Made by a program: the position numbers and the translations under genes. DNA of 64,000 nucleotides from Orbilia blumenaviensis. Its lineage: Eukaryota; Ascomycota; Orbiliomycetes; Orbiliales; Orbiliaceae. The DNA lies in NCBI GenBank assembly GCA_036872755.1, contig JAVHNS010000004.1, positions 1,302,001 through 1,366,000 of the forward strand. The letters are read 5' to 3'. This document shows, piece by piece, positions 24,546 to 35,734 of this stretch. Positions within the stretch are counted from its first letter, which is position 1; every line of letters begins with the position of its first letter. The notes under the pieces were generated by a model. That model searched no databases and had not been told where the DNA came from. It saw only the letters and a list, made by a program, of their open reading frames with translations.

Positions 24546-25528
24546 ATGGCCGCTTTGCCGCTTGAAGGGAAGGTTTCATCAGTTCCCTATCACCAGATTC
24601 GTGCATTGTATGATGAGGTAGGGCAATGTTTACAAAAAAAAACAATAATAATAAATTACAGTTCAGGCTTTGTCCTAATCGACTCCATGTTCAGCCCGAA
24701 CCTATCCTACACTTGACAAATCCAAATTTCGTCTGCTGTGCAAACGTAAGGGCTGACAAACCACATGCATTGGTGCGCTCCGCTGCATATTTGTTTGTCC
24801 CGTCGAAATTAGGACACAATCACCGTATACCAGGCGTATAACGAGAAAATCGCAGATGCTGCAGTTGAACACCAGACGCTATCGGTTCCTGGATGGAGCT
24901 GCAAGAGGATGACTTGGATCAAGCCCAGTTGGTCGTGGATGATGTACGTACATACGCAATCCCCAGCTGCATGGCCTAAAATAAACCGGGATGACATAAA
25001 AATGTCTACACGCGGACATATGCACATCTATGTAGATTCGCCTCATTATAATTATGAAATTCAGTCGCTAAATATCTTGGGATATATACATGCAGGTACC
25101 GTTCCGGGTTTTCTCATAAGGACAAGAACCAATCGCGGGTTCTCGCAATCCGAATGACTCATGCAAATTTCGAGTCCATCTTAATGCAATCTTCGTTGTC
25201 CAATTCGACACAGGGGAAACAGCCGGTGAGAGTTCAGTGGGATCCAGAGCGCTCGCCATCAACCAAGACGAAGCTACCGTACAGAAGTATACAAATAGGT
25301 ATTGGGAGGAGTGTAGCGGAAACGTGGGCTAAGGAAATGATTGTAAGCATTGAAGATGTGACCGAAACGGCAAGACGGATGTATGATGATGTTGAAGCCG
25401 GGATGGGGGAGAGGGAACTAGCAGAGAAATACATCAACGAGACTGTCTACGAAGTTAAGAGCGAGGAGGTAAAGAAAGTTATCAGACTTGACGTAGAAGA
25501 GGCACTCGGGCTAGAGACTTCGACATAA
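24546..25528 (+). CDS. DUF4291 domain protein
   Basis: Three exons, 24546..24617, 24813..24943 and 25096..25528, give 211 residues, close to the usual length of the family. DUF4291 landmarks are clear in order: DTITVYQAYNEKIADAAVEHQ, then RMTWIKPSWSWMMYRSG spanning the second intron, KDKNQSRVLAIR, VRVQWDPERSP, and RSIQIGIG...WIVSIED-like text (AKEMIVSIEDVTE). The family is found in bacteria and fungi, including many annotated only as hypothetical, and its biochemical role is unknown to me. No signal peptide or membrane segment is present, so a cytosolic location is expected. The WIKPSWSWMM and QWDPE blocks are the most conserved. A bacterial origin of the family in fungi is possible, but this copy has two ordinary fungal introns. 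Confidence 0.88.
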
Positions 25529-26682
25529 TACCATAATATATCAGGACAAATTCAACTCTTGAGATCTCACACGCTAGATGATTTGATCCCGGTATATTTA
25601 ACACGCCAATGCTGATGCAAAATGTATCAACATCACCCCCATATCTGTATCTTTCTGCATATGTGTCTGAGGACGCCTTGAGCGAATAGGCAGCGCGTTG
25701 GAAAATTCCGTAAATCCCCGCAAGTCCCACTTTTTGAATTTAGGTGTGTCTTTAAACTTGATCTCGCAAGTTTCTATGGGAAAGGCCACTAAGTGCATCG
25801 AGTCTTTATAAAAAAAAAACGGGACAAGCCTGACTATATATTGTGGCCACAGACTCCCATGAGACTAGTGTTATAATGTTATCCGTTAGGTTGGAGGTAG
25901 TTATCGATAGGTCTACAACCTTAAGCTTATAGTGCAGTCGCGGGGCCCGGGGTAGCAACAGTTAGATAACGATTAGGCACATCGTTGTAATTGTATAATA
26001 GGTTGTCTGTATACTCCGTGCTGCTGACATGACACTATAATGATCACTAGATCCGTATGCTCGAATAGAATAGACATTTCTACTGTAAGTATACATTGAA
26101 AGAGAATATTCGAATCTAGACACCACAGCCACTTCCAATACTCTCTTTTTCCTTGTCAAACGTTAAACAACGCCTAAAATAGACGAAATATAACAAAGCA
26201 TAACGTTAAAAAGCAGCTTGCATTTCCGGCCCGACAACCGTACCCTTGGAGGCGAGCCAGCTGCCATATCCCCGGGCCTGCTATGGCCTTATCGGGCTCC
26301 GACTTCTACGCCTAGCCAACCAGAAAAACAGGGTGGATTGCCCAATTCGGCCAGGTCAAAAATAACACGCAACACAATAGTATCAATGTCGGCATTCGAG
26401 GGAGTTTGTTATGGGATTGAGTCCACGTCGGCATAGGAATATGTAACTCTAGAACATGCACTGTGATCAACAGATCATCATCATCATTATAGCCCTCCCG
26501 GCTCTGCCATTTCTGATCAATCGAAGTCAGCTATCACCAACATCAACATCATAGGGGGCCATCAGTATCACCCTACAGGTTCCTACCAGCGTTTGTCTAC
26601 CTAAGGAGTTGCTTCCTTTGATTCTTTAGCGCCCGTGTGCTGTACGATCTATATCTATATACTGCTTCCTCCGAGTTTAAGC
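25529..26682. other. Intergenic, no supported gene
   Basis: This is the 3' flank of the DUF4291 gene and the promoter of the kinase-fold gene. It is AT-rich and contains no credible coding sequence. Confidence 0.55.
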
Positions 26683-28783
26683 ATGAATCCGAGCCAGGCC
26701 CAGCCAGTGGCTGCGCCACCCCCAGAGCCTCAACCTATAGATACCTCAGGTCAACCCCATGGACAAGAAATAGGTGGTGGGCTTAACATAGTCCCTATCC
26801 CGGGATCTGTTGCCACAAACAATATCGATGCTATACTTGAGTCTCATAACCTGATGACAAGTACGTAATATATCTTATTTCCTGCTTTCTTCCATGGCGC
26901 TACCACGGTTTTGACTAAATACTTCTCTTATAGCCCAACAAGCCTATGAGTTTCTAAGAGACATGGGCGTTCCTCGTGATACAATTTTAGGTATATCAGA
27001 GTATGGCTTGGATCAGTCGGTAGAAACCAATAGCGGACAAAACAAACTCCCCACCCAAGAAGAGAGAGACGTCCAGGACTTAGTTTCTCTCCTATCCCAA
27101 ACTGGATGGGAGAAAAGCTATCCACAGTACCAAGCCACCACTTCCCAACCTCGACCTCCAGATCTTGCACCGCTGATCCATCATATTGAATATAACGACC
27201 TCGAACCGAGTATCTTCAGATATGCGCCTCATCTACGCCCAGAAAACATTATCCCACCATATGCAAATCTTCTAAAGCAGAATCCCCAAACTTTGCAAGT
27301 CTCGAACAAACCTGATGCGAAAGGATTCAAAGACAGGGACCCGAGCATTGTTATTATCTATATCGTCGGCCCTCCGGGGTCTGGCAAGACTGAAGTCGCA
27401 AAGACTATCTGCGAAAAGTTCAGTTTCCATTATCTTGGTGTCGCAGAAATTCTCGAACGCGAGCGTATGGACCCTAGGAGCCCATATCGGGACATCCTAG
27501 AAGATGTGCTCGCCAAAGGTTTACTTGGGCCTTACAAAATGGTTCCTTCGATTTTGATCTCCGAAATTGTAAAGGAAATGTCTAAGGGGTTCAAGCAGGT
27601 CTTCGTTATCGATGGGTTTCCGAGGGGCTTAGACCGTGCCTACTATTTCGAATCGACACTGCAACCATGCGACCAAGTAATCGAATTCTTTTGCGAAGAT
27701 AAAATAGCATTCAATCGGATGATGATGAGAGCCAGTCCCGAAATGAAGGAAACCCGTTATGAAGAGCTGGTTGAAACGTTCCAAACCCGTCTTGACAGAA
27801 ATCGTAGTGAAAACTCAGTCGTGACGCACTATTACAGACAACTTGGGAAAGTCATGGGTGTTGATGCAGAATTGCAACTCACGAAAGTTGTGAAACAGGT
27901 GGAGCTCAAGCTAAAGGATGCGATTATCAGTGGGTTCGTAGGAAACAGGAGGGAGACTGTAGATGAGAGAAACCAGAAGGCCTGGCAGGAGATGAAGCAG
28001 ATGGTTGAGCGACAGTTCATGAATCGTGCTTACTCAATCACAGAACGGTATGATCCTGTATTTTGTGTTTCAGATGCTGATGGGGAAATGGACGACTCAG
28101 AGGAGGAGGAGGGGGGGTTTACAGAAACGGATATGGAGGATGGTGGGGGCCTTCCGCTGAGGCAAAATCAAGGCGATGTTCACTTCCAACAAGAGAACAA
28201 GCCATATCCAACCAGGCTACCCGTTAACAATCCGCTTCTTCCTCGACTTCCCATGAACGATCAGACAACCCGACCCCGTCCACTTGAACCTAGCGGAGAT
28301 ACTAACAACAGAGCCCAAGACGCAAACGATCTCACGATTAACAAAGCAACAGTGGTTCCGGAGAAAGCCGAGGAAACTCCAATCGCACGCGGTGGTGCCT
28401 CGACATCAGAATCATCGGATGATGATCCAGGAATCGGGGGTAGTATGCGCACAAAGAATGCGGAGACGACACCAGGGCGAAAAAATACTAATGAACCGCA
28501 TCCCGAGTCCTCAGAAGCTGGTCCCTCCGGACAGCCTACAGGTCCCTCTCAACAACCTACCGGCCCCTCCCAACAGCCCACTAGATCAACATCATCAGGC
28601 TTTTCCAAACGGTTTAAGACCATCGGCCGGAAACTGTCGCGTGTTTTTTCAAGTAGTTCAGAAACCGATTCCTCAGGTACCGGAAAATTAAGGTCAAAGT
28701 TATCATTCTCTTCGTTGAGACGAAAGAGAGGGAGGAGTGGTAACGAGGATTCCCACGAGGGGCCAGGTGGAATGGGGGCATGA
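26683..28783 (+). CDS. Adenylate kinase-fold protein with long disordered tail
   Basis: Exons 26683..26860 and 26934..28783 give 675 residues. The start is the second in-frame Met; one 16 codons upstream (26635) is possible. Residues 1-60 are Pro/Gln-rich. The nucleoside monophosphate kinase core begins near residue 198: Walker A GPPGSGKT (about 205-212), an NMP-binding helix region, DGFPRG (about 286-291), then EFFCEDKIAFNRMMMRAS and a short LID in which the usual GRxDD reads TRYEE, keeping the Arg but with Glu for Asp. A second conserved Arg (FQTRLDR) and YYRQLGKV follow. This looks like the short-LID AMP or UMP/CMP kinase type. After about residue 400 there is an acidic, then Pro/Ser/Thr-rich tail ending in a basic segment (KRFKTIGRKLSRVF, and RRKRGR). 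Ordinary kinases are about 200 residues, so the extra 200 residues on each side are unusual. Substrate and activity are uncertain. Confidence 0.85.
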
Positions 28784-29910
28784 AATGATGCAATTAGCGA
28801 GGCTCTGCTGCATAGCGATCAGTCATGGAATGTTGGTTTTCTTCTTCTATTTCCTTAATAACTAGTGCTTCGTTTCTCTTGCTAGTGCGGTCTCAGGCCG
28901 TTAGAACTTTACAGTTTCCGCTCCTGGTACCTCTGGGGCTTAGTTTCAAGTCAGTACCCTTTTCGGGTTTTTCTCACCGATGGAACAGAACGGTGAGACA
29001 ATTCCAAGGTAAATATATAACACGCCTTCGATCGATGGTGTTCCCTTCGGGACGAGATCGGGTTTCTCTGAAGTTAACCTGGTTTTGCACTTTTGTGATT
29101 CTTAATTTCACTGGCAGGTTGGGGTGAAACACAGGCGCTAAATGATAACCATTTTTAAACTTTTGAATTGTGGTCGGTCGCCAATCGCAGGTGAAAGGCT
29201 AGGCCTTCTCATAGATCGCGGTCGGGTTAGATAAGCCTTTTCTTAGGATTCGGCCTCTGGTGGTTCGAGAATTCTAAGGTTCTATTTCTATAGTTCCAGC
29301 CTAATTGATATCCTTTATATGGATATGGATATGGATATGGATACGGATATGAAAAGTATCATTAACGATAGTAACAAGAATAGATGTGGTGACAAAATGG
29401 TAATTCAGAAAAAAGGGGGTTGTTAGAAGTGAAGAAAAAAAACATGAACCACAGGATCTTCCCCATTTCAATAAAAAAAAAGTAGAAGAGAAGGAAGTTA
29501 TGAAATCCATGTCTTTTTTGGTATTTGCAGGTTTTCCAGAATTAACGATTAGATTAACTAAGGAAGTTTAAGGACAGAAGAGAGATCGAAAGGATTAACA
29601 GGAAACACCACTAAGGGTATGGATATAGTACAAGAGCGCCGTTTGAGTAGGAGGAAAAATAAGGATTATGCACACTACGTACGGGAGAGGTAAAGCAGCA
29701 AACAACAGGAAAAAGAGGATACTATGTAAAAAAGAGGAATCCCTTTTAAAACCCAGAAAAAACACAAGCAAGCAATGATTTTGGTTTATGCACACCCGAA
29801 TGATGATTGTCGTTAATGATGCCGTATACTTTTTGGAAGAACTACTACCAAGTTTTCTTCTATTTTAAAAGAGGAAAAAGAACTAGGTAGATGATTTGGA
29901 ACTGAGAAAT
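28784..29910. other. Intergenic between convergent genes
   Basis: This presumably holds the 3' UTRs of the kinase-fold gene (+) and the GPI-protein gene (-). It contains a hexamer array at 29318-29352 and A-rich stretches, with no supported coding sequence. Confidence 0.55.
29318..29352 (+). repeat. (GGATAT)n microsatellite
   Basis: About six tandem copies of ATGGAT/GGATAT, one with a T-to-C change, in a non-coding region. Confidence 0.85.
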
Positions 29911-30684
29911 TTACAAAAGCATGGCGGCAACACCGGCGACACCCATTAGCAGACCGCTGGCAACCTTGACGGAGGAAGCAGCACCAGTCTGCGATGGGAC
30001 GGGTGGAAGGGCGGAGCTGATAGTTGGCTTGCTGGTGCCAGTTGGAGCATAGGTGGTTCCGTTGTTGGCTGGTGGAACGTAGGTGTAGGTTGGAGCGACA
30101 TATGTAGAGCTGCTGCTTGGCTCTTCATAAGCGGAAGAGGAAGTCACAGTGATGAAAGATGTGATAGAGGACTTGGTGGTGGTGTAGACGGTCTCGTAGC
30201 TAGTGGTGGTTTCCTCAGATCCGTAAGATGCAGTGGTGGATGGGGCGGCAGTGGTGGCAGGGACGGAAGAAGAAACGACCGAGGAAGAAGAGCTGCCTGG
30301 CTTGTAGTCGGGGTTGGAGACACCGAACTGGGTGGAGTATTGGAACTGGCCGTTAGCATCGATGATGACCTGGATACCGTAGTGGGTGGTATCAGGCTCC
30401 AAATCAGACTTTGGAGTCCATGTGTAGGAACCAGTGTTGGGAATCTGCTCGACAATGGGGTAGAGCGGGAGGATGTTGGTAGCAGGTCCACGAAGTAGGA
30501 CGATGCTGACGGTGCCAGACTCAGTTGGACCCCATGTGATCTTGTATGGCTTTCCAGCTGGGACAATGTCGCCAGTGTTAGGAGTGTAGACCGGGTTCGA
30601 GGTCTGGTTGAAGGTGGTTGGAGTGGTGAAGGCCAAAGCAGAGGCCGAGAGGGCGAGAACGGTGGTGAAGACAGTGGTGAACAT
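29911..30684 (-). CDS. Ser/Thr-rich GPI-anchored cell-wall protein (Kre9/Knh1-like)
   Basis: A single exon of 257 residues. Residues 1-18 form a signal peptide ending ALA. Residues about 30-125 match the Kre9/Knh1-type extracellular domain of fungal GPI proteins: GDIVPAGKPYKITWGP, VSIVLLRGP, NTGSYTWTP, and YGIQVIID...QFQYSTQFGV. Residues about 130-235 are a Ser/Thr/Val-rich, probably heavily O-mannosylated stalk. The C terminus is a hydrophobic GPI-attachment signal (VASGLLMGVAGVAAMLL). The product is expected on the plasma membrane or cross-linked into wall glucan. Members of this group are usually strongly expressed; the codons here are notably C-ending, unlike those of the neighbouring orphan genes. 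Confidence 0.93.
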   Translation of the reverse strand: MFTTVFTTVLALSASALAFTTPTTFNQTSNPVYTPNTGDIVPAGKPYKITWGPTESGTVSIVLLRGPATNILPLYPIVEQIPNTGSYTWTPKSDLEPDTTHYGIQVIIDANGQFQYSTQFGVSNPDYKPGSSSSSVVSSSVPATTAAPSTTASYGSEETTTSYETVYTTTKSSITSFITVTSSSAYEEPSSSSTYVAPTYTYVPPANNGTTYAPTGTSKPTISSALPPVPSQTGAASSVKVASGLLMGVAGVAAMLL

Positions 30685-30686
30685 TT

Positions 30687-30710
30687 TGTGTTGTGTTGTG
30701 TTGTGTTGGA
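30687..30710 (-). repeat. (CAACA)n in the 5' leader
   Basis: On the minus strand about four CAACA pentamers end directly at the AAAATG start context of the GPI-protein gene, forming an unstructured A/C-rich 5' leader that usually favours translation. Confidence 0.75.
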
Positions 30711-31298
30711 TTATAAACTAAAAACGTGTGTTGTGTATGTGGTTCTTTTGATTTGATTTGAGATCGTGAGGGTGCTAAGGAGCGGACGACGACTACACTG
30801 TAGAGTCTTGGTGAGTTAAAAATGAATGACTGTGCGAAAATAAATAAAAAATAGAACCGACGGTTGGTGATAGTAGATCTCGAGAAGAAGAGAGGGAAGA
30901 AAGGGAAAGGAAACGCTCTGCTTGGGGGGCAGGCGCCTGGGTTTTGTATTGTATCGCCTGGAGCCAGTCCGAAGTTCCCCTTAATCTCTTAATCTGAGAA
31001 GCGACCAGGAATTTGGCCCTCTGCGGGTATGTGCTTCGTACAGTCTGGCATGGGGCTCCCAGTGGGCAGGTTTCAGCTGCCAGGCACACGAACGGCACAC
31101 ACACACGAGCGGTTTTTTGGCTCTCGCAAGGTCGAAAACCACCCCAAAGAAGGGAGCTAATGGGTGGGTAGTGGGGTTTTAGGGGTCCCGTCTGCGTCAA
31201 AATGGAAAGGTTTGTACGAGGCCTAAGAAAGAAACAGGGCAAGAACGCTGGCGCCCAGATTGGAATGTCGCCGGTAAAACCGTGACTCTCTCTCTGTC

Positions 31299-31322
31299 TT
31301 TTTTTTTTTTTTTTTTTTTTTT
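31299..31322 (+). repeat. Poly-T tract (24 T)
   Basis: A homopolymer run in the upstream region of the GPI-protein gene, about 620 nt from its start; on the coding strand it is poly-A, a possible nucleosome-excluding element. Confidence 0.9.
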
Positions 31323-33204
31323 AAACTTTCTCTTTGGTATCTATGTCTGTTGAGACATACGATATGGGCTACACAGAGCCATGGATACAATGCACATTCT
31401 GAATTCCAGACCGATATGAATCGATAGGAGAGACATGTATGCTTCTTCTTTCTTCTTTTTGATAGAGGTATATAGCATGTTTGAGGCCTTTGGCTATTAA
31501 AAGGAACACATTACTTACGATTGGAATTGCCCGTTCTAAACAGCAATGAAATCGATCGATTTCCGCGCAAAAGTGTAATTAAGCTTTGTTGGCTCCGGTA
31601 TTGGGAGATTAGATGTCAATTAGCGGGTTGGTATTGCGGCCAAAGATCCCAGCAAACAGCGAAAGAAGTGGAAAGGACAGTCGTTGTGCGCGTGGATGTG
31701 ATTGGACAGGCAAATTGACGGCCGCAGGGAACAAGGGCAAACGGACGGAAGAGGCAAAAGGTCGATGCGAAGATGCAATTGGGGGAAATTGCAAATGACG
31801 ACCAAGCTTCCTTGATGAGTAAGGAGCTCCAAAGATCGCGGTGATGAGGAGAATTGAGGGTAAAGGCGATCGTGAAGATAGAGAAAAGATGGGGATAGAG
31901 AAGATACGTATTTATCGATATCTAGATGATGGCGATGGTGTTCCTTTTATCCTTTTCTCAGCTTCTTCGCCCGCCAACGTTCGCCCTGCGCTGAACCCAC
32001 GCAACCTGACATAATGAACTCCCAGCGAGTAGGTACTTAGCAGGTGCTCGTATACTAGCACTAAGAATGTCGGTATATTATTTTAGGTGACTGCGCTTGT
32101 GGTTGTCCTTCGACTCAAAAACCGAACCCCGATGGCGCATGAATACGCATGACCCTTTGGCTCCAAGGCTCCCCTGCGCGCTGCGACACCGCCAGCAGCA
32201 GTGACTGCTCTCCGACCAAATGCGTATCATATCCAGCAGAAAAGAGGAAGCAGAATGAAAAACAAAAACGAGGGAAAAAACCTCCCCGTCTTTGGCGAAC
32301 GACTGCTAGCGTGGCGGGATCATGGGTATCCTCGCCCGTCGCCAATAATTGCAAGAGACAGCAATTGCACTTTTGGAACCCTCCCTTTTCAGCCTTGCAA
32401 CTGTCTGTACTACACGTATTCTATGAACTCGAACTCATAAACTCGCTTTGTGTTCACCATATATTCATGGCGATTCAGATTATAGTTACATAACAGTAGT
32501 CGCGAGACAAGGCTATTCTGCATGCATCTCTGTCAACGTGCATGGCGCAGGTTCGACAACGCTGCAGCGAAAACACCTCTTCAGAACTCCACAACTGTCA
32601 TCCATAATATATATGGCTTCATGAATGTCCAGGCATCCAATCCATATAATGCCCAGGCCAAAGCTTCGGAATATGGACCAACGAAAGGAGTCTCTCCAAC
32701 CCCTCCCTTGCCAGGTGAAGCAACCATTCCTAAACGGCGAATGCACCATGAATAGCCGTATCCAAAACTGCACTTCCAGAATCCACATCGAAAGATCTCT
32801 CGATACTACACCATATTATTTTGGCCTGGTAGGGCGGCTGAATCAGCATCTCTACACAAAGGTTTAAACTTTCCCTCTTCATTTTTACGTTCAGCCCTCG
32901 AATGCCATGCCCCTTGGCGTCGACCGGCCGAAATCCAACAAGGCATTTCGATATTGCCAAACATTGCGTGCTCCTTTAAATCCAAGGGGAAAAAACCTGC
33001 GTCTTGGGATTGTTTTCCGAGGAACTTAATTTATTTCTCTTGGCGTGCAGAGGCTGTGTTACCTCTAGTCTTTCCGTCTGGTCTTTCGAATTCTATTAGG
33101 TCACTGAGCTTGAGAAAGGAACGGCAGCGGTGGCAGTATCATCGTCTGATTCGATAGCTCTGGGCGGTTGAAGTGATTGCAGGGCTTAGTGATTAGAGCT
33201 GAGA

Positions 33205-33258
33205 AGACAACTGCAACTTCCTAGTCCAAGGCCAAGATTATACCAACTAAGCTATCCT
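33205..33258 (-). pseudogene. tRNA-Pro-like relic
   Basis: The minus strand contains a perfect A-box (TAGCTTAGTTGG, 33243..33254) followed by an anticodon-arm-like segment with TGG in loop position (33226..33228), resembling eukaryotic tRNA-Pro(TGG). The expected B-box region reads GTTGCAGTTGTC and is degraded, and the acceptor stem does not pair. It is most likely a tRNA pseudogene or the head of a tRNA-derived repeat. Confidence 0.3.
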
Positions 33259-34035
33259 TTCTGGAGCATCTGACTTCCAAAGATTAGTCAATTTCATGAC
33301 TGGATCTAAGATTCTCACAGCGCGCTGTCCCAGAATACAACATTTGATTCGAGTTGAGGGATATTCCAAGATACTTTGAACCTCGAAGTCGCATGGTCTT
33401 GAGACATGTCAGCACTAAATTCAGATGCGACCCGCGACAGCGCGCTCCCAGCGTCTAAACCTGTCTGACCATGACACGGCAGATGCACACAGAACAACGG
33501 CCGGCTATTCTTTCATCGTTTGGTTTCTCAGAATGCATCGACGCCAAGCCACATTTGCGATGTTTTAGGGCTGAAAGCAATCTCCAGGCCCTGATCACGA
33601 TAACACTGCCGTGGTTTACCAGGATCAGGATCATGGTTATCTCACAGCCGGTCCTACACTACATACCTGCTCAACTGTCGGAATCTCCAAGCTATTCAGC
33701 CCTAATTCGTCTCATATTTAATAACTCTAACCCAGCCAGTCAAAGGGCCTTACCAAGTCTGATATCTGATGAGTTAAATGGGTCAAACTTCATAAGCTAC
33801 TATTCCCGACTAAATTCATTAAGATTAGATATGAGCAGGTGGTCGCGATACATGCATAAAGTAACAAAATAAGAAACAATTATTTATTCCCATAGCCCAC
33901 GAACGCCGAAAAAAAAGACATGCAAAATGATGAGCTAATAGAGGTTTTCGCGGTCAAGAAACTCACAGTAAGCCGAGGCGCTCACTGCGACATCAGAACT
34001 CCAAGAGTATCAGGCCGTATACCTCTCTACTGCCG

Positions 34036-35734
34036 TTACGGCTGGCCCCTCTCTAGGTCCAAATCCCTCATCGGCGACAAAGTCTTACTGCCGCTGCTTC
34101 CATTACTATGTCTTACATGTGTTTCCGGTGGCATGCCAATGCTCAAGCTGGAGCCACCATTACTAGTCTTCTTCAACAGCCCCAGTCCATCGGGACCAAA
34201 ATCTGGAGTCAGCGACACAGCCATGGTCGTTGCTGTGCCCACTCTTCTGCACTCACCGGCATCCTCTCCCTCGAGCTCACCGGCCATGGTCGCTCTTTCA
34301 TCTCTCTCAATCACCGTCCCAAGACCCAGGTGTTCCCCTCCAAATCTCTTCCCGCCATTTTCCCTTCTCGCAAATTGATGGGCGTCGGCGGGCGAAACCC
34401 TCCACGATGGCATCGTTATCGATTTTTGTTTTGGTCCACCATGAGACCGTGCAAATGATACCAGGTAAGGCGATAACACCGGAAAGCACGCGCCGATAAT
34501 ATACATCAGTACCTCTCCACCGTTGATGAGGATAAAGGCAGCTTCGGAATAAGTAAAATCATCTCCAGTTTCGCCGTCCAGATTAACGTATTTAGACCCA
34601 CTAAAGGTCTTGATACCATAAATGTTCGCAACACTAAGAGGAAAAGGGGCCATTAGCCTTAAGCCCTATACTGACGCCGTTAAAGGCAAAATCCTACCAT
34701 GCTAGCGTCCCAAGTAGATTGGCAGCAAACACCAATTTCAGCACCCGCCTTTCTGTCGCAGGAAGACCAGCCTGTCGCAAAACCCTCCACGGGATCCATA
34801 AGATAGCGGCATCTACAAAGATGCTAAAGATAATCCATAACCATCGCGATTTATCCAATCTCTTGCAATCCAATGCTTCCAGGTCGTATATAAAGTTAGC
34901 CGCCATAGGGCTGCAATTAAAAACCCAGATCAAGGCCTCCATCAATCCTAGCGTCATTATTGCCGCAGAGAGTAGGTAGATAAAATGTTGGAGACGAACT
35001 CGATGATCAGGTACTATCCGAAGATAATACATGCATGTGGCAACTTTAATCATGGAAGCGATGATGAAGTAGAACGCCCATCCCGACATTGACTGGAAAT
35101 ATCATTGTTAGCACACGACCATCCCGCGAATGTTACAGACTCTAAATGGAAAACCTACTAGCCAGAGAGTTTGCCTATCTTGATATCCGAGAGACATTTA
35201 GCGGACCTGTATAACCTTGTGGTTGGGACATATATTTGCTTACTTTCAAAAGGTATATTTTCTACAAATAAACCCGTTCCCATCAGGTTCGAAACCAGCA
35301 AGGCAGGAAAATATACACAGGTCAGAATAACCTATACCCATAATCAAATTAGCCCTGGGGAATTGAGCACTCTGTGAAGAATATGGTCTTACACCAGCCG
35401 CAATTAACCACCAGTCATCTCTCCGAAATGCTTTGAATTCTCTCCATCGAAGGTATGTTCGGATAGTTATCGCCATTACTACACAGTAGACTATCGTTAG
35501 CCAACAACCCCGCTATTCCACGCAAACCTTGGGGTTTTTCGCCTAACTTCCAAGACCGTTCGTGACACAAATGACTACTAGCCCCAGCCTGTTGTACCAT
35601 ACCGGCGCATATGCATCTGGGTCATACGGTGTGCATGAGAATTTCATTTCCCACGTTCGGCTGGTACCAACCCAACTATAATCTGTTCCGTTCCATGGTA
35701 GCCAGTACTCATCATTACAGAATGGCGCTGCCAT
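34036..35734 (-). CDS. PTH11-like integral membrane receptor (fungal rhodopsin-fold domain)
   Basis: Six exons in consistent phase: 35548..35734, 35393..35478, 35244..35331, a 20-nt mini-exon 35159..35178, 34698..35092 and 34036..34633, giving 457 residues. The architecture is extracellular N terminus, then TM1 (LGLVVICVTNGLGIMAITIRTYLRW) with the typical following FRRDDWWLIAAG, TM2 after intron 2, TM3 (WAFYFIIASMIKVATCMYYLRI), TM4, the W-F-NCSP loop, TM5 (LWIIFSIFVDAAILWIPW), TM6 (VFAANLLGTLACV) and TM7 (INGGEVLMYIIGACFPVLSPYL), ending in a soluble tail of about 150 residues. These landmarks fit the fungal family known from PTH11-related G-protein-coupled receptors, some of which sense surfaces or ligands. 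It has no CFEM domain. The mini-exon restores ENRQTLWLSMSGW before TM3; without it the frame breaks. Confidence 0.87.

Larger units (their letters stand above)
30685..34035. other. 3.35 kb spacer with long GPI-gene promoter
   Basis: This includes the upstream region of the GPI-protein gene, a 24-T run at 31299-31322, and gene-free sequence with one tRNA-like relic near 33.2 kb. Open frames here, including one of 149 codons at 30793-31242, have no recognisable protein features. Confidence 0.5.

Noticed and set aside
30793..31242. 149-codon minus-strand frame upstream of the GPI-protein gene
   Set aside because: No domain and mixed composition; it lies in the promoter/leader of the GPI gene.
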